Shown in pieces: positions 9,469-17,459 of a stretch of DNA of 64,000 nucleotides; position 1 is the first letter of the stretch; each line of letters begins with the position of its first letter. The notes beneath the pieces were generated by a model, which worked only from the letters and a program-made list of their open reading frames with translations, made no database searches and was not told the origin of the DNA. The position numbers and the translations under genes were made by a program. Origin of the DNA: Sphingopyxis panaciterrulae (lineage in GTDB: Bacteria; Pseudomonadota; Alphaproteobacteria; Sphingomonadales; Sphingomonadaceae); the NCBI RefSeq assembly GCF_014199295.1, contig NZ_JACIJH010000001.1:62001-126000 (forward strand), written 5' to 3'.

Positions 9469-10152
9469 TTACGGGCACCAGTGAGCGAGAACCCGCTCCG
9501 TCAGGGCGTTGCAATCGGCCCCGGCAAAAGGAAAGCTGCCGGTAAGCGCCGACCGGAGGTCCGGCGCGAGAAGCTGTTGCAACCGCCGCCGCGCCCGCAG
9601 GCAGCGCGTTTTCACCGTCGCCGGTGCGATGGCGAGCAGCGCGGCGGTTTCCTCCACCGACAGCCCCTCGACCTCCCGCAACACGAACACAGTGCGAAAT
9701 TCCTGCGGCAGCCGCTCGATCGCCGCCTCCATCATCGCACGGATCTGGCCCCGCGCCAACTCCGCGTCGGGCTTGTCGCCCTGCATCGAACCACGCATCA
9801 AGCTGTTCCGATAATCGTTGAGATCGACGACCGACGTCGCGTCGAGCCGCCTGCGCCGGCGCTGTGCCGCCCGCGCGCGGCCCAGGGCTTCGTTGATCGC
9901 GATGCGTGTCAGCCAGGTCGACAGCGACGAGCGTCCGGCAAAGCTGCCGATCGCTGCGAACCCGCGCATATAGGTGCTTTGCACCACATCCTCGGCCTCC
10001 TCGCGTTGTTTGAGCACGCTCCAGGCGACCCGGAACAATCGCTGGTTATTGCGTTCGGTCACGATCCGCACCGCGGCGCGATCGCGGGCCGCGATCCGCG
10101 ACGCCAGTTCCAGATCGGAAAGCTCTCTCGGGTCGGCCCATGACGGCACCAT
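9469..10152 (-). CDS. ECF-type RNA polymerase sigma factor
   Basis: A 227-residue sigma-70 family factor. Region 2 (about residues 25-95) contains QREEAEDVVQSTYMRGFAAI. Region 4 (about 150-205) contains LPQEFRTVFVLREVEGLSVEE, a helix-turn-helix ETAALLAIAPATVKTRCLRAR and the end of a typical ECF. The protein has a basic linker between the two. The ATG at 10152 has GGAGGGG upstream and overlaps the folE stop as TGATG. No anti-sigma gene is adjacent. The symmetrical promoter region at 10843-10906 is a plausible target, which would make folE and this gene autoregulated. Confidence 0.92.
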   Translation of the reverse strand: MVPSWADPRELSDLELASRIAARDRAAVRIVTERNNQRLFRVAWSVLKQREEAEDVVQSTYMRGFAAIGSFAGRSSLSTWLTRIAINEALGRARAAQRRRRRLDATSVVDLNDYRNSLMRGSMQGDKPDAELARGQIRAMMEAAIERLPQEFRTVFVLREVEGLSVEETAALLAIAPATVKTRCLRARRRLQQLLAPDLRSALTGSFPFAGADCNALTERVLAHWCP

Positions 10153-10817
10153 CACCCCTCCCCTCCACCGCTGCCGCGCGCCGCCGGCGGCAGCGAATCG
10201 AGCAGTTCGTGCCGCAGCCCTGCATCGGTGCCGAATTCGCCCAGCCAGCATTTGGTCACCAGCGACACCCCATGTTGCCGCACCCCGCGTGTCGACATGC
10301 AGGCGTGCCCGGCCTCTATAATCACCCCGACACCGCGCGGCTGCAACGCTTCGTTCAGCGCTTGGGCGATCTGCCGCGTCAATCGTTCCTGCAGTTGCAG
10401 CCGGCGCGCATAGACATCGACGAGCCGCGACAGCTTTGAAATGCCGACCACCCGGTCGCGGGGACGATAGGCGACATGGGCGACGCCGACGATCGGCGCC
10501 AGATGATGTTCGCAGGTGGACACCAGGGGGATCGAGCGCAGCAGAATCGTTTCGTCATAGCCCGCCGTCTCTCCGAAGCTGCGGCTGAGCAGATGATGGG
10601 GATCGATCCGATAGCCCGAGAACCATTCGCGATAGGCGCGCGCCACCCGCGCCGGCGTCTCCGTCAGCCCTTCGCGCGCGGGATCGTCGCCTACCGCCGC
10701 GATCAGGGTGCGAACCGCCGCCTCGATCTCGGCCTGTCCCGGTCGCCGCCGTGCGGCTTCGGACGCGCCGCCCGTCTCGATCGCGGCTGGTTCGGGGCTC
10801 AGTTCGTACATCTCCAT
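10152..10817 (-). CDS. folE: GTP cyclohydrolase I
   Basis: Converts GTP to 7,8-dihydroneopterin triphosphate, the first step of tetrahydrofolate synthesis. It has 221 residues, the usual length. The zinc ligands are Cys102 and His105 (STCEHHLAP) and Cys173 (GHACMSTRG). The catalytic core contains ISKLSRLVDVYARRLQLQERLT. The ATG at 10817 has GAGAGG upstream. The gene leads a two-gene unit with the ECF sigma factor, which suggests stress-linked expression and perhaps a second, housekeeping folE elsewhere; that is inference. Confidence 0.96.
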   Translation of the reverse strand: MEMYELSPEPAAIETGGASEAARRRPGQAEIEAAVRTLIAAVGDDPAREGLTETPARVARAYREWFSGYRIDPHHLLSRSFGETAGYDETILLRSIPLVSTCEHHLAPIVGVAHVAYRPRDRVVGISKLSRLVDVYARRLQLQERLTRQIAQALNEALQPRGVGVIIEAGHACMSTRGVRQHGVSLVTKCWLGEFGTDAGLRHELLDSLPPAARGSGGGEG

Positions 10818-10842
10818 TCGCGCCTCTCATTATCCATGATGC

Positions 10843-10906
10843 CCATTGGATGCCGCACCGCGCCCCAGGTTCCCGGGAACCTTATTGCGGCGGCGCCATC
10901 CAATGG
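10843..10906. promoter_or_regulatory. Symmetrical divergent ECF-type promoter region
   Basis: A central palindrome GGTTCCCGGGAACC (10868-10881) is flanked on each side, after exactly 15 bp, by the same element: CATCCAATGG at 10897-10906 and its complement CCATTGGATG at 10843-10852. Read in either direction this gives GGGAACC, 15 bp, CATCCAATGG, an ECF-like -35/-10 pair. One half faces folE and the sigma factor, the other the DUF4142-cupredoxin pair. The match to GGAAC-type -35 elements is established knowledge; the assignment to the local sigma factor is inference. Confidence 0.7.
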
Positions 10907-10928
10907 CTGCATTCAAACAAGGAGAAGC

Positions 10929-11459
10929 ATGATGCTGAAACCACTTATCTGGGCCTGCGCCGCGGCGTCGCTGGCCATCAGCGGCGCCGCTTTGTCGCAT
11001 GACGCGGCGAAACCCAGCGACGCGCAGATCGCGCATATCGCCTATACGGCGGGGCAGATCGATATCGACGCCGGAAAGCAGGCGCTCGCCAAATCGAAGA
11101 ACCCGACGGTGCGGGCGTTTGCCGAAGAAATGGTCCGCGATCATGGTGCGGTGAACGACAAGGCGCTGGCGCTGGTCAAGCAACTCGGCGTCACGCCCGA
11201 AGCCAACGCGACCAGCAGCGCGCTGACCGCGCAGGCCACGCAAAAGCATGACGAACTGGCCAAGCTGGACGGCGCGGCGTTCGACCGCGCCTATGTCGCG
11301 AACGAGGTCGCCTATCACGCCACGGTCAATGGCGCGCTGCGGGACGTGCTGATCCCGTCGGCGACGAACAAAGAGCTGAAATCGCTGCTGGAAACCGGAC
11401 TGACGCTGTTCAGCCAGCACCAGATGCATGCCGAGCATCTGGCCGCGAGCCTGCGATGA
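10929..11459 (+). CDS. Exported DUF4142 protein
   Basis: A 176-residue protein with a signal peptide (hydrophobic core W-A-C-A-A-A-S-L-A-I-S-G-A-A-L-S, probable cleavage near residue 24). The mature part is alpha-helical and ferritin-like in pattern, with the family segments DAQIAHIAYTAGQIDIDAGK, VRAFAEEMVRDHGAVNDKAL and FSQHQMHAEHL near the end. DUF4142 proteins have no firm function but recur in stress-related loci. The ATG at 10929 (a second follows at 10932) has AGGAGA 4 nt upstream. The stop overlaps the cupredoxin start as ATGA. Confidence 0.88.
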   Translation: MMLKPLIWACAAASLAISGAALSHDAAKPSDAQIAHIAYTAGQIDIDAGKQALAKSKNPTVRAFAEEMVRDHGAVNDKALALVKQLGVTPEANATSSALTAQATQKHDELAKLDGAAFDRAYVANEVAYHATVNGALRDVLIPSATNKELKSLLETGLTLFSQHQMHAEHLAASLR

Positions 11460-11791
11460 TGCGCGCGATAGCCTGTGCGCTCGCGATAGCCACCGTCCCC
11501 CTGCTCGTCGCCGCGGCGCCGACGCCGAGGGTGCATAGCATCGTCATCGACAAGATGAAGTTCGGCCCCGCTCCAGCGGAGCTGCGCGCCGGAGACACGA
11601 TCCTGTGGGTCAACAAGGATTTGTTCCGCCATACCGCCACCGCGCGCGACGGCAGCTTCAACGTCGACCTGCCCGCCGGAAAAAGCGGCAGGACCGTGCT
11701 CAAGCGATCGGGCACGATCGCCTTCTACTGCATCTATCACCCGGGAATGACCGGAACGCTGACCGTCGGGCGCTCGCGGCCCGCGTCATGA
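11456..11791 (+). CDS. Small exported cupredoxin (blue-copper protein)
   Basis: A 111-residue protein with a signal peptide ending near residue 21. The mature domain is a short plastocyanin/pseudoazurin-like fold. All four type 1 copper ligands are present: His59 (FRHTAT), then Cys92, His95 and Met98 in YCIYHPGM. It probably works as a periplasmic electron carrier or copper-binding protein, coupled in translation to the DUF4142 gene and likely driven by the symmetrical ECF promoter. Its redox partner is unknown. It is convergent with adk. Confidence 0.88.
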   Translation: MMRAIACALAIATVPLLVAAAPTPRVHSIVIDKMKFGPAPAELRAGDTILWVNKDLFRHTATARDGSFNVDLPAGKSGRTVLKRSGTIAFYCIYHPGMTGTLTVGRSRPAS

Positions 11792-11820
11792 GGGGGTCGC
11801 ACGCGACCCGCAACAGGAAG

Positions 11821-11841
11821 CCGCCGGCGATCAGCCGGCGG
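11821..11841 (-). terminator. Stem-loop at the adk stop codon
   Basis: CCGCCGGC and GCCGGCGG pair around a 5-base loop, and the adk TGA lies at the loop edge. There is no long U-run, so it may be a Rho-linked end or a bidirectional end with the cupredoxin unit. A second small hairpin GGGTCGCACGCGACCC lies at 11794-11809. Confidence 0.45.
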
Positions 11842-12490
11842 TGGCGAGAATGGCTTCGATCGCGTCGTTGACCTGATCGATCGGCGCCATGCCGTCGACG
11901 TGGGCGACGATGCCGCGCGCGTCGTAGATCGGCAGGATCGGCGCGGTCTTGGCGCGATATTCGGCCATGCGCGTGCGCACCGTTTCGGCATTGTCGTCGG
12001 GACGGCGCTTGAAATCGTGGCTGCCACAGACGTCGCAGGTGTCGGCGACCTTTGGCAGCTTGTAGCGATCATGATAGCCGGCGCCGCATTTCGCGCAGGA
12101 GAAACGACCGGTGATGCGGTCGACCAGCGCATCCTCGTCGACGACGAGTTCGATGACATGGTCGAGCTGGCGGCGGCGCGCGCCGAGCAGCCCGTCGAGC
12201 GCCTCTGCCTGCGCCGCGGTGCGCGGATAGCCGTCGAAGATCACCGAGACGTCGGGGCCGAGTTCGTCGAGCCGTTCGCCGATCAGGCCCGAGACGATCT
12301 CGTCCGAGACCAGTTCGCCCGCGTCCATCACCGCCTTGGCCTGGAGACCGATCGGCGTGCCCGCCTTGACCGCGGCGCGCAGCATGTCGCCGGTCGAGAG
12401 CTGGACCATGCCATGCTCGTCCTCGAGGCGCGACGCCTGCGTTCCCTTGCCCGCCCCCGGCGGGCCCAGCAAAATGATGTTCAGCGTCAT
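11831..12490 (-). CDS. adk: Adenylate kinase
   Basis: Interconverts ATP, AMP and ADP in the cytoplasm. It has 219 residues, the long-LID form. The P-loop GPPGAGKGT is at residues 9-17, DGYPRTAAQAEAL near 86-98. The LID carries a four-cysteine zinc knuckle, Cys132, Cys135, Cys152 and Cys155, a feature more usual in Gram-positives but found in many alphaproteobacteria. It follows secY by 60 bp, the normal place at the end of the spc operon. A separate promoter may lie in the secY 3' end. Confidence 0.97.
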   Translation of the reverse strand: MTLNIILLGPPGAGKGTQASRLEDEHGMVQLSTGDMLRAAVKAGTPIGLQAKAVMDAGELVSDEIVSGLIGERLDELGPDVSVIFDGYPRTAAQAEALDGLLGARRRQLDHVIELVVDEDALVDRITGRFSCAKCGAGYHDRYKLPKVADTCDVCGSHDFKRRPDDNAETVRTRMAEYRAKTAPILPIYDARGIVAHVDGMAPIDQVNDAIEAILATAG

Positions 12491-12535
12491 GGAAGCCCCT
12501 GTATCCCGTCCCGACCGTTCCGTTTCGTCGGGGTG

Positions 12536-12564
12536 GCCCTAACCGACCGATCAGCGCCGCGCAA
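12536..12564 (-). promoter_or_regulatory. Candidate adk promoter
   Basis: On the minus strand TTGCGC (12564-12559) and TAGGGC (12541-12536) are 17 bp apart, straddling the end of secY. The arrangement matches the recurring promoter shape of this window. Inference only. Confidence 0.35.
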
Positions 12565-13921
12565 CGCCGCCCTTCAATTTGGCCTTCTTGATCAGGTCGC
12601 CATATTGATGCGCGAGCATGTGACTCTGCATCTGGGTGATCGTGTCGACCGTGACGTTGACGATGATGAGCAGGCTGGTGCCGCCGAGATGGAAGGGCAG
12701 GGCGGACCGCGCGATGAAATATTCGGGCACGACGCAGATCACCGCCAGATAGGCGGCGCCGATCACGGTGATGCGCGTCAGCACGAAATCGAGATAGGCG
12801 GCGGTGTTCTTGCCCGGGCGGATGCCGGGGATGAAGCCGTTCTGGCGCTTCAGATTCTCGGCGGTTTCCTCGGGATTGAAGACGACCGCGACATAGAAGA
12901 AGCAGAAGAAGATGATGCCCGCGGCATAGAGGCTCATGTAGAGCGGCTGGCCGTGCGCGAGATACTGGTTGAGCGTGATCAGGAAGTCGCCCCACGCCGA
13001 TTCGCCCGAGACGCGATTACCCATCATCTGGGTGACGGTCAGCGGCATCAGCAGCAGCGACGAAGCGAAGATCGGCGGGATCACGCCCGAGGTGTTGACC
13101 TTGAGCGGCAGGTGGCTGCGGTCGGCCTGCATCCCGCGCTGGGTCGCGCGCTTCGGATATTGGACGAGGACGCGGCGCTGTGCGAGCTCCATGAAGCTGA
13201 TGAAAGCGATGATGACCACCGCGCCGCCGAGGACGAGGAGGATGACGCTGCCGCTCATCGAGCCTTCGCGGACCTGGGTGAAGAGCTGCGCGAAGCTGCG
13301 CGGAAGCTGCGCGAGGATGCCCGCCATGATGATGAGCGACACGCCATTGCCGATGCCGCGGCTGGTGATCTGCTCGCCGAGCCACATCAGGAAGAGGGTG
13401 CCGCCGACGATGCTGATGACGGCGCCGATACGGAACAGCATGCCTGGATCGACGACCGCGCCGACCCCCTGGCTCGCACCGAGCGTTTCGAGCCCGACAG
13501 CGACGAAATAGCCCTGGATCGCGGTCAGCGCGACGGTGCCGTAGCGCGTATATTGGTTGAGCTTCTTGCGCCCGCTCTCGCCCTCTTTCTTGAGTGCGGC
13601 GAGGCTCGGCGACAGCGCCGAGGCGAGCTGCACGACGATCGAGGCGGTGATATAGGGCATGACGCCGAGCGCGATGATGCTCATGCGCTCGAGGCTGCCG
13701 CCCGAGAAAGTGTTGAAGATGTCGAGCACGCCGCCCGACGCCGCCTGATTGTAGAGCTGCGACAGCGCGACCGGATCGACGCCCGGCAGCGGCACGAACG
13801 ACAGGAAGCGGAAGACGATCAGCGCGCCGATCGTGAACCAGATGCGGTTCTTGAGTTCGGTCGCCTGACCGAATTTCGAAAAGCTGAGATTGGATGCCAG
13901 CTGGTCGGCGCGAGAGGCCAT
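12551..13921 (-). CDS. secY: Preprotein translocase subunit SecY
   Basis: Central channel of the Sec translocon in the inner membrane. It has 456 residues and the usual ten membrane segments. Recognisable parts are ELKNRIWFTIGALIVFRFLSF at the first helix, MPYITASIVVQL near 115, GEQITSRGIGNGVSLII near 187, and AYLDFVLTRITVIGA late in the protein. The C-terminal tail ends in KAKLKGGVARR. It sits between rplO and adk as in most spc operons, but a 228-bp gap containing a dispersed repeat separates it from rplO. Confidence 0.97.
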   Translation of the reverse strand: MASRADQLASNLSFSKFGQATELKNRIWFTIGALIVFRFLSFVPLPGVDPVALSQLYNQAASGGVLDIFNTFSGGSLERMSIIALGVMPYITASIVVQLASALSPSLAALKKEGESGRKKLNQYTRYGTVALTAIQGYFVAVGLETLGASQGVGAVVDPGMLFRIGAVISIVGGTLFLMWLGEQITSRGIGNGVSLIIMAGILAQLPRSFAQLFTQVREGSMSGSVILLVLGGAVVIIAFISFMELAQRRVLVQYPKRATQRGMQADRSHLPLKVNTSGVIPPIFASSLLLMPLTVTQMMGNRVSGESAWGDFLITLNQYLAHGQPLYMSLYAAGIIFFCFFYVAVVFNPEETAENLKRQNGFIPGIRPGKNTAAYLDFVLTRITVIGAAYLAVICVVPEYFIARSALPFHLGGTSLLIIVNVTVDTITQMQSHMLAHQYGDLIKKAKLKGGVARR

Positions 13922-14017
13922 GATATCTTTCCTCGAGTGGCGGACCGCGCCCCCGCGACCCGGCGCCTATGTGCGTTCGGCGGGCGCGAAGCGCAAGGGG
14001 AAAGGCCCGATTTAAAG

Positions 14018-14141
14018 CCCCTCCTCTTCACGGGAGGGGTTGGGGTGGGGCCTGTCGATCGCGCGCAAGGCCGACACCCTCCCCGCTGCGACTAGCGAGC
14101 AAGCTCGCAAGTCTCGCTGCCCCTCCCGCAAGCGGGAGGGG
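14018..14141. repeat. Dispersed repeat, family S copy 1, inside the spc operon
   Basis: Two GC-rich hairpins, CCCCTCC..GGGAGGGG at 14018-14039 and CCCCTCCCGC-AA-GCGGGAGGGG at 14120-14141, bound a segment that includes CTTGCGAGCTTGCTCGCTAG on the minus strand. The minus-strand sequence matches 56840-56907 closely. It lies in the rplO-secY gap. Confidence 0.8.
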
Positions 14142-14149
14142 AGCCATTT

Positions 14150-14641
14150 TTATTCGCCCTTGGCTTCCTCCGCCGAAGCCGCAGGCAGTTCGACCTTGCC
14201 GCCGGCCTTTTCGACCGCGGCGATCGCGCCCTTCGAGGCGCCCCCGACGGCGAAGTTCAGCTTGGCGGTCAGTTCGCCCTTGGCGAGGAGGCGGACGCCG
14301 TCCTTGCCGCCGCGCGCAACGCCAGCGGCCTTCAGCGCGTCGTGATCAACGGTCTTCTTCGCATCGAGCTTCTTCGCATCGACCAGCTTCTGGATCATGC
14401 CCAGATTGACGATCGCGAAGTCCTTGCCGAAGATATTGTTGAAACCGCGCTTCGGGATGCGCATGTGGAGCGGCATCTGGCCGCCCTCGAAGCCGTTGAT
14501 CGAGACGCCCGAGCGGCTCTTCTGGCCCTTCTGGCCGCGGCCGGCGGTCTTGCCCTTGCCCGAGCCGATGCCGCGTCCGACGCGCATCCGGCCCTTGCGG
14601 GCGCCATTGTTGTCGCGGAGATCGTTAAGCTTGATAGTCAT
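14150..14641 (-). CDS. rplO: 50S ribosomal protein L15 (uL15)
   Basis: A 163-residue large-subunit protein bound to 23S rRNA. The N-terminal [16 protein letters not shown] and the Gly/Lys-rich [20 protein letters not shown] segment (residues 20-40) are diagnostic. [18 protein letters not shown] follows. The C-terminus is extended by an alanine-rich tail, [10 protein letters not shown]. In this operon it comes after rpmD and DUF1737, the latter an unusual neighbour. Confidence 0.97.
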   Translation of the reverse strand: MTIKLNDLRDNNGARKGRMRVGRGIGSGKGKTAGRGQKGQKSRSGVSINGFEGGQMPLHMRIPKRGFNNIFGKDFAIVNLGMIQKLVDAKKLDAKKTVDHDALKAAGVARGGKDGVRLLAKGELTAKLNFAVGGASKGAIAAVEKAGGKVELPAASAEEAKGE

Positions 14642-14690
14642 GGTTGCACTCGCTTTCGCTGTGTTCGCGCTGTGGACCGGCCCCGAGGGA

Positions 14691-14897
14691 TCAGTCCGGT
14701 TCGATTTCGCTCGATGGCTGAAAGCCCGGATAGGGTCCGGCCTTTTCCATCACGATGGCCTGGGCGACATAGCCGCGGCCATCGACCTGGGTGATCGACG
14801 GGCTGCCGTGAAGCTGCCACCCCCGGTTGAGCAGCCCCTCGACCCGCGCGCAGAAGGCGCTGTCGTCGGGACCGGTCAATAGGCGGTAGAGCTTCAT
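14691..14897 (-). CDS. DUF1737 domain protein within the spc operon
   Basis: A 68-residue soluble protein consisting of little more than a DUF1737 domain: [24 protein letters not shown], then [11 protein letters not shown] near residue 43. The function is unknown. It lies 5 bp from rpmD and 49 bp from rplO, same strand, so it is co-transcribed with ribosomal genes. Classical spc operons go directly from rpmD to rplO, so this is an insertion relative to that order. Confidence 0.8.
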   Translation of the reverse strand: MKLYRLLTGPDDSAFCARVEGLLNRGWQLHGSPSITQVDGRGYVAQAIVMEKAGPYPGFQPSSEIEPD

Positions 14898-14902
14898 CGA
14901 CC

Positions 14903-15088
14903 TTAGCCCTCGATGACTTCCACCATGTGCGGAAGCTTGCGGATCATGCCGCGCACTTCCGGGGTGTCGACCAGTTCGACCTCGCGGTGCATCTTGCCCA
15001 GGCCGAGGCCGGTCAGAATGGCGCGCTGTTCCTTGGGACGACGGATCGGCGAGCCGATCTGGCGAATCTTGATAGTCTTGCCGGCCAT
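14903..15088 (-). CDS. rpmD: 50S ribosomal protein L30 (uL30)
   Basis: A 61-residue protein of the bacterial short L30 type. [20 protein letters not shown] and [20 protein letters not shown] cover most of it and match the family throughout. It follows rpsE with a 4-bp gap. Confidence 0.97.
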   Translation of the reverse strand: MAGKTIKIRQIGSPIRRPKEQRAILTGLGLGKMHREVELVDTPEVRGMIRKLPHMVEVIEG

Positions 15089-15092
15089 GGTC

Positions 15093-15788
15093 TTACTCCG
15101 TCACCGCCGCGGCTTCGGCCTCGGCCGCACGGTCGGACGCACCGCCGCGCTTGATGAGGTCCGACACCTTCTTGCCGCGGCGCTGCGCGACCGACTTGGG
15201 GCTGGTCTGCTCGCCGAGCGCCTCGAAGGTCGCGCGGATCATGTTGTAGGGATTCGAGGTGCCGACCGACTTGGTCACCACATCGGCAACGCCCAGCGAT
15301 TCGAAGACGGCGCGCATCGGGCCGCCGGCGATGATGCCGGTCCCCGCGGGCGCCGAGCGCAGCGTGACCTTGCCGGCGCCGAAATGGCCGCGGCCGTCAT
15401 GATGCAGCGTCCGACCATCGCGCAGCGGAACGCGGATCATCGCCTTCTTCGCCGCGGCGGTCGCCTTCGAGATCGCTTCGGGAACCTCGCGCGCCTTGCC
15501 GTGGCCGAAGCCCGCGCGGCCCTTGCCGTCGCCGACGACGACGAGCGCGGCGAAACCGAAGCGCTTGCCGCCCTTCACCGTCTTCGACACGCGGTTGATG
15601 TGGACGAGCTTTTCGATCAGCTCTTCGCCGCCATCCTCATCGCGGTCGCGCGACCGGCGATCGTCGCGGCGGCCACGGCCACCGTCGCGACCGCCGTCCC
15701 GGCCACCGCGGCCGCGACGCTGGGGCGCGCCGGTCGTTTCGGTCGCCGCCTCGGGGGCGCCTGCGGCGTTCTGAACTTCGTCTGCCAT
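15093..15788 (-). CDS. rpsE: 30S ribosomal protein S5 (uS5) with long Arg/Gly-rich N-terminal tail
   Basis: Small-subunit protein near the decoding centre, important for accuracy. It has 231 residues against 167 in E. coli. The extra length is an N-terminal tail: residues 1-20 are acidic/neutral, and about 23-50 form an Arg-Gly-Asp-rich disordered stretch with repeats of GGRDGGR type. The S5 core starts near residue 55 ([19 protein letters not shown]) and is complete. Alphaproteobacterial S5 proteins often carry tails, but this one is notably RGG-like. Confidence 0.97.
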   Translation of the reverse strand: MADEVQNAAGAPEAATETTGAPQRRGRGGRDGGRDGGRGRRDDRRSRDRDEDGGEELIEKLVHINRVSKTVKGGKRFGFAALVVVGDGKGRAGFGHGKAREVPEAISKATAAAKKAMIRVPLRDGRTLHHDGRGHFGAGKVTLRSAPAGTGIIAGGPMRAVFESLGVADVVTKSVGTSNPYNMIRATFEALGEQTSPKSVAQRRGKKVSDLIKRGGASDRAAEAEAAAVTE

Positions 15789-15790
15789 CG

Positions 15791-16144
15791 TTAAAACTCC
15801 AATCCGCCTTCGCGCGCCGCGTCGGCCAGCGCCTTGATGCGCCCGTGGAACAGGAAGCCGCCACGGTCGAACACGACCTGGGTCACGCCCGCCTTCTTGG
15901 CGGCAGCGGCGAGGCGCTTGCCGACATCGGCGGCGGCAGCGGCGGTCGCGCCGGTCTTGCCGCGGACGTCCTTGTCGAGCGTCGAGGCGGCAGCCAGCGT
16001 CTTACCGGCGGCGTCATCGATGAGCTGCGCATAGATATGGCGGCCCGAACGATGCACCGACAGACGCGGACGCCCGGCGGCGCGCTGGCGGAGGGCGGTG
16101 CGGACGCGCTGACGGCGCTTCTGGAAAGGGGTAAGATGTGCCAT
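15791..16144 (-). CDS. rplR: 50S ribosomal protein L18 (uL18)
   Basis: A 117-residue 5S rRNA-binding protein. The basic start ([38 protein letters not shown], read in parts) and the end [32 protein letters not shown] region identify it. It lies 2 bp from rpsE and 3 bp from rplF. Confidence 0.97.
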   Translation of the reverse strand: MAHLTPFQKRRQRVRTALRQRAAGRPRLSVHRSGRHIYAQLIDDAAGKTLAAASTLDKDVRGKTGATAAAAADVGKRLAAAAKKAGVTQVVFDRGGFLFHGRIKALADAAREGGLEF

Positions 16145-16147
16145 GGC

Positions 16148-16681
16148 TTACTTCTTCTTGCCTTCTTTGCGGAAGATGTACTCGCCGCGATATTTGATGC
16201 CCTTGCCCTTATAGGGTTCGGGCTTGCGCCAGCGGCGGATCTCCGCCGCGACCTGGCCGACCTTCTGCTTGTCGATGCCGCTGATCTCGATCGTCGTGTT
16301 GTCCGGCGTCTTGATCTCGATGCCCTCGGGCACCGCGAAATCGACATCGTGGCTGTACCCGAGGTTCAGCTTCAGAGTCTTGCCCTGCGAGTTGGCGCGA
16401 TAGCCGACGCCGGTGATCTCAAGCACCTTGGTGAAGCCCTCGGTCACGCCCGTGATCAGGTTCTGCACCAGCGTGCGCTGCATCCCCCAGAACGCGCGCG
16501 CTTCGCGGCTGTCGTTGGCGGGCTTCACCGAGATCGAACCTTCGCCGACCTCATAGTTGATGAGGTCGGACAGCGGCATCGCCAGCGTGCCCTTGGGCCC
16601 CTTGACCGACAGCTCGCCGCTGTCGATCGCGGCGGTGACACCGCTGGGGATTGCCACGGCCTTTTTACCGATGCGCGACAT
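16148..16681 (-). CDS. rplF: 50S ribosomal protein L6 (uL6)
   Basis: A 177-residue protein, two repeated alpha-beta domains as in all L6. [15 protein letters not shown] begins it, and the GYSHDV and [20 protein letters not shown] signatures are near residues 107 and 148; the end is [10 protein letters not shown]. The ATG overlaps the rpsH stop by 1 nt (TGATG). Confidence 0.97.
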   Translation of the reverse strand: MSRIGKKAVAIPSGVTAAIDSGELSVKGPKGTLAMPLSDLINYEVGEGSISVKPANDSREARAFWGMQRTLVQNLITGVTEGFTKVLEITGVGYRANSQGKTLKLNLGYSHDVDFAVPEGIEIKTPDNTTIEISGIDKQKVGQVAAEIRRWRKPEPYKGKGIKYRGEYIFRKEGKKK

Positions 16682-17085
16682 CAGAACACCTCCGCCAGCA
16701 CTTCGCCGCCGACATTATGCTCGCGCGCTTCGGCATCCGACAGGACGCCGCGCGGGGTCGACACGATGGTGATGCCCAGGCCGTTGCGCACGATCGGCAG
16801 CTCTTTCGAGCCCGAATAGATGCGGCGGCCCGGCTTCGAGACGCGGGCCACGTGGCGGATCGCCGGCTGGCCCTCGAAATATTTGAGCTCGATGCGAATG
16901 CCCTTGTGCTGGCCCTTCGCGCCCAGCGCTTCTTCGCTGTAGCCGCGGATATAGCCTTCGCGCTGGAGCACATCGAGAACGCGGACGCGCAGCGTCGAGG
17001 CGGGAGTCAGGACGCTGTCCTTCTTCGCCTGCTGGCCGTTGCGGATGCGGGTGAGCATATCACCCAGGGGATCGGTCATTGCCAT
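16681..17085 (-). CDS. rpsH: 30S ribosomal protein S8 (uS8)
   Basis: A 134-residue 16S rRNA-binding protein, the usual translational repressor of the spc operon in E. coli. [14 protein letters not shown] opens the protein and the end [27 protein letters not shown] carries the conserved S8 signature. An alternative ATG two codons later (17079) is possible. The stop overlaps rplF by 1 nt. Confidence 0.97.
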   Translation of the reverse strand: MAMTDPLGDMLTRIRNGQQAKKDSVLTPASTLRVRVLDVLQREGYIRGYSEEALGAKGQHKGIRIELKYFEGQPAIRHVARVSKPGRRIYSGSKELPIVRNGLGITIVSTPRGVLSDAEAREHNVGGEVLAEVF

Positions 17086-17097
17086 CTTGTCAGTCCC

Positions 17098-17403
17098 TTA
17101 CCAGCTCGACTTCACAACGCCGGGGATCAGGCCCTTGTTGGCCAGATCGCGGAGCTGCACGCGGCACAGCCGGAATTTACGGTAATAGGCGCGCGGACGG
17201 CCCGTCAGCTCGCACCGGTTGCGGATGCGGGTCGGGTTTCCGTTGCGCGGGATTTCCGCCATCTTGAGGCGCGCGATCAGACGCTCGCCATCGTCGAGCG
17301 AGGTGTCGGCCGCAATGGCCTTCAGCTTCGCGTAGCGACCGGCATATTTCTTCACCAGACGCTTGCGACGCTCGTTCTTGTTCACCGAACTCAGTTTCGC
17401 CAT
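17098..17403 (-). CDS. rpsN: 30S ribosomal protein S14 (uS14), zinc-free type
   Basis: A 101-residue S14 of the long form. [19 protein letters not shown] near residue 59 is the family signature. The two CxxC pairs of the zinc-binding form are absent, so this is the C-minus type. It sits between rplE and rpsH in normal order. Confidence 0.97.
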   Translation of the reverse strand: MAKLSSVNKNERRKRLVKKYAGRYAKLKAIAADTSLDDGERLIARLKMAEIPRNGNPTRIRNRCELTGRPRAYYRKFRLCRVQLRDLANKGLIPGVVKSSW

Positions 17404-17437
17404 GACTTAAGTTCTCTTTCCTTATTGAGAGAGCACG

Positions 17438-17459
17438 GCCTGATCCCGAGGGATCAGGC
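17438..17459 (-). other. Perfect stem-loop over the rplE stop codon
   Basis: GCCTGATCCC and GGGATCAGGC pair fully around a 2-base loop, with the rplE TGA inside the stem. A U-run is missing, so it is not a classical terminator; it may stabilise or punctuate the mRNA. Confidence 0.5.

Noticed and set aside
11900..14095. 731-codon open frame antisense to adk and secY
   Set aside because: Spans two well-supported genes and has the biased composition of an antisense frame.
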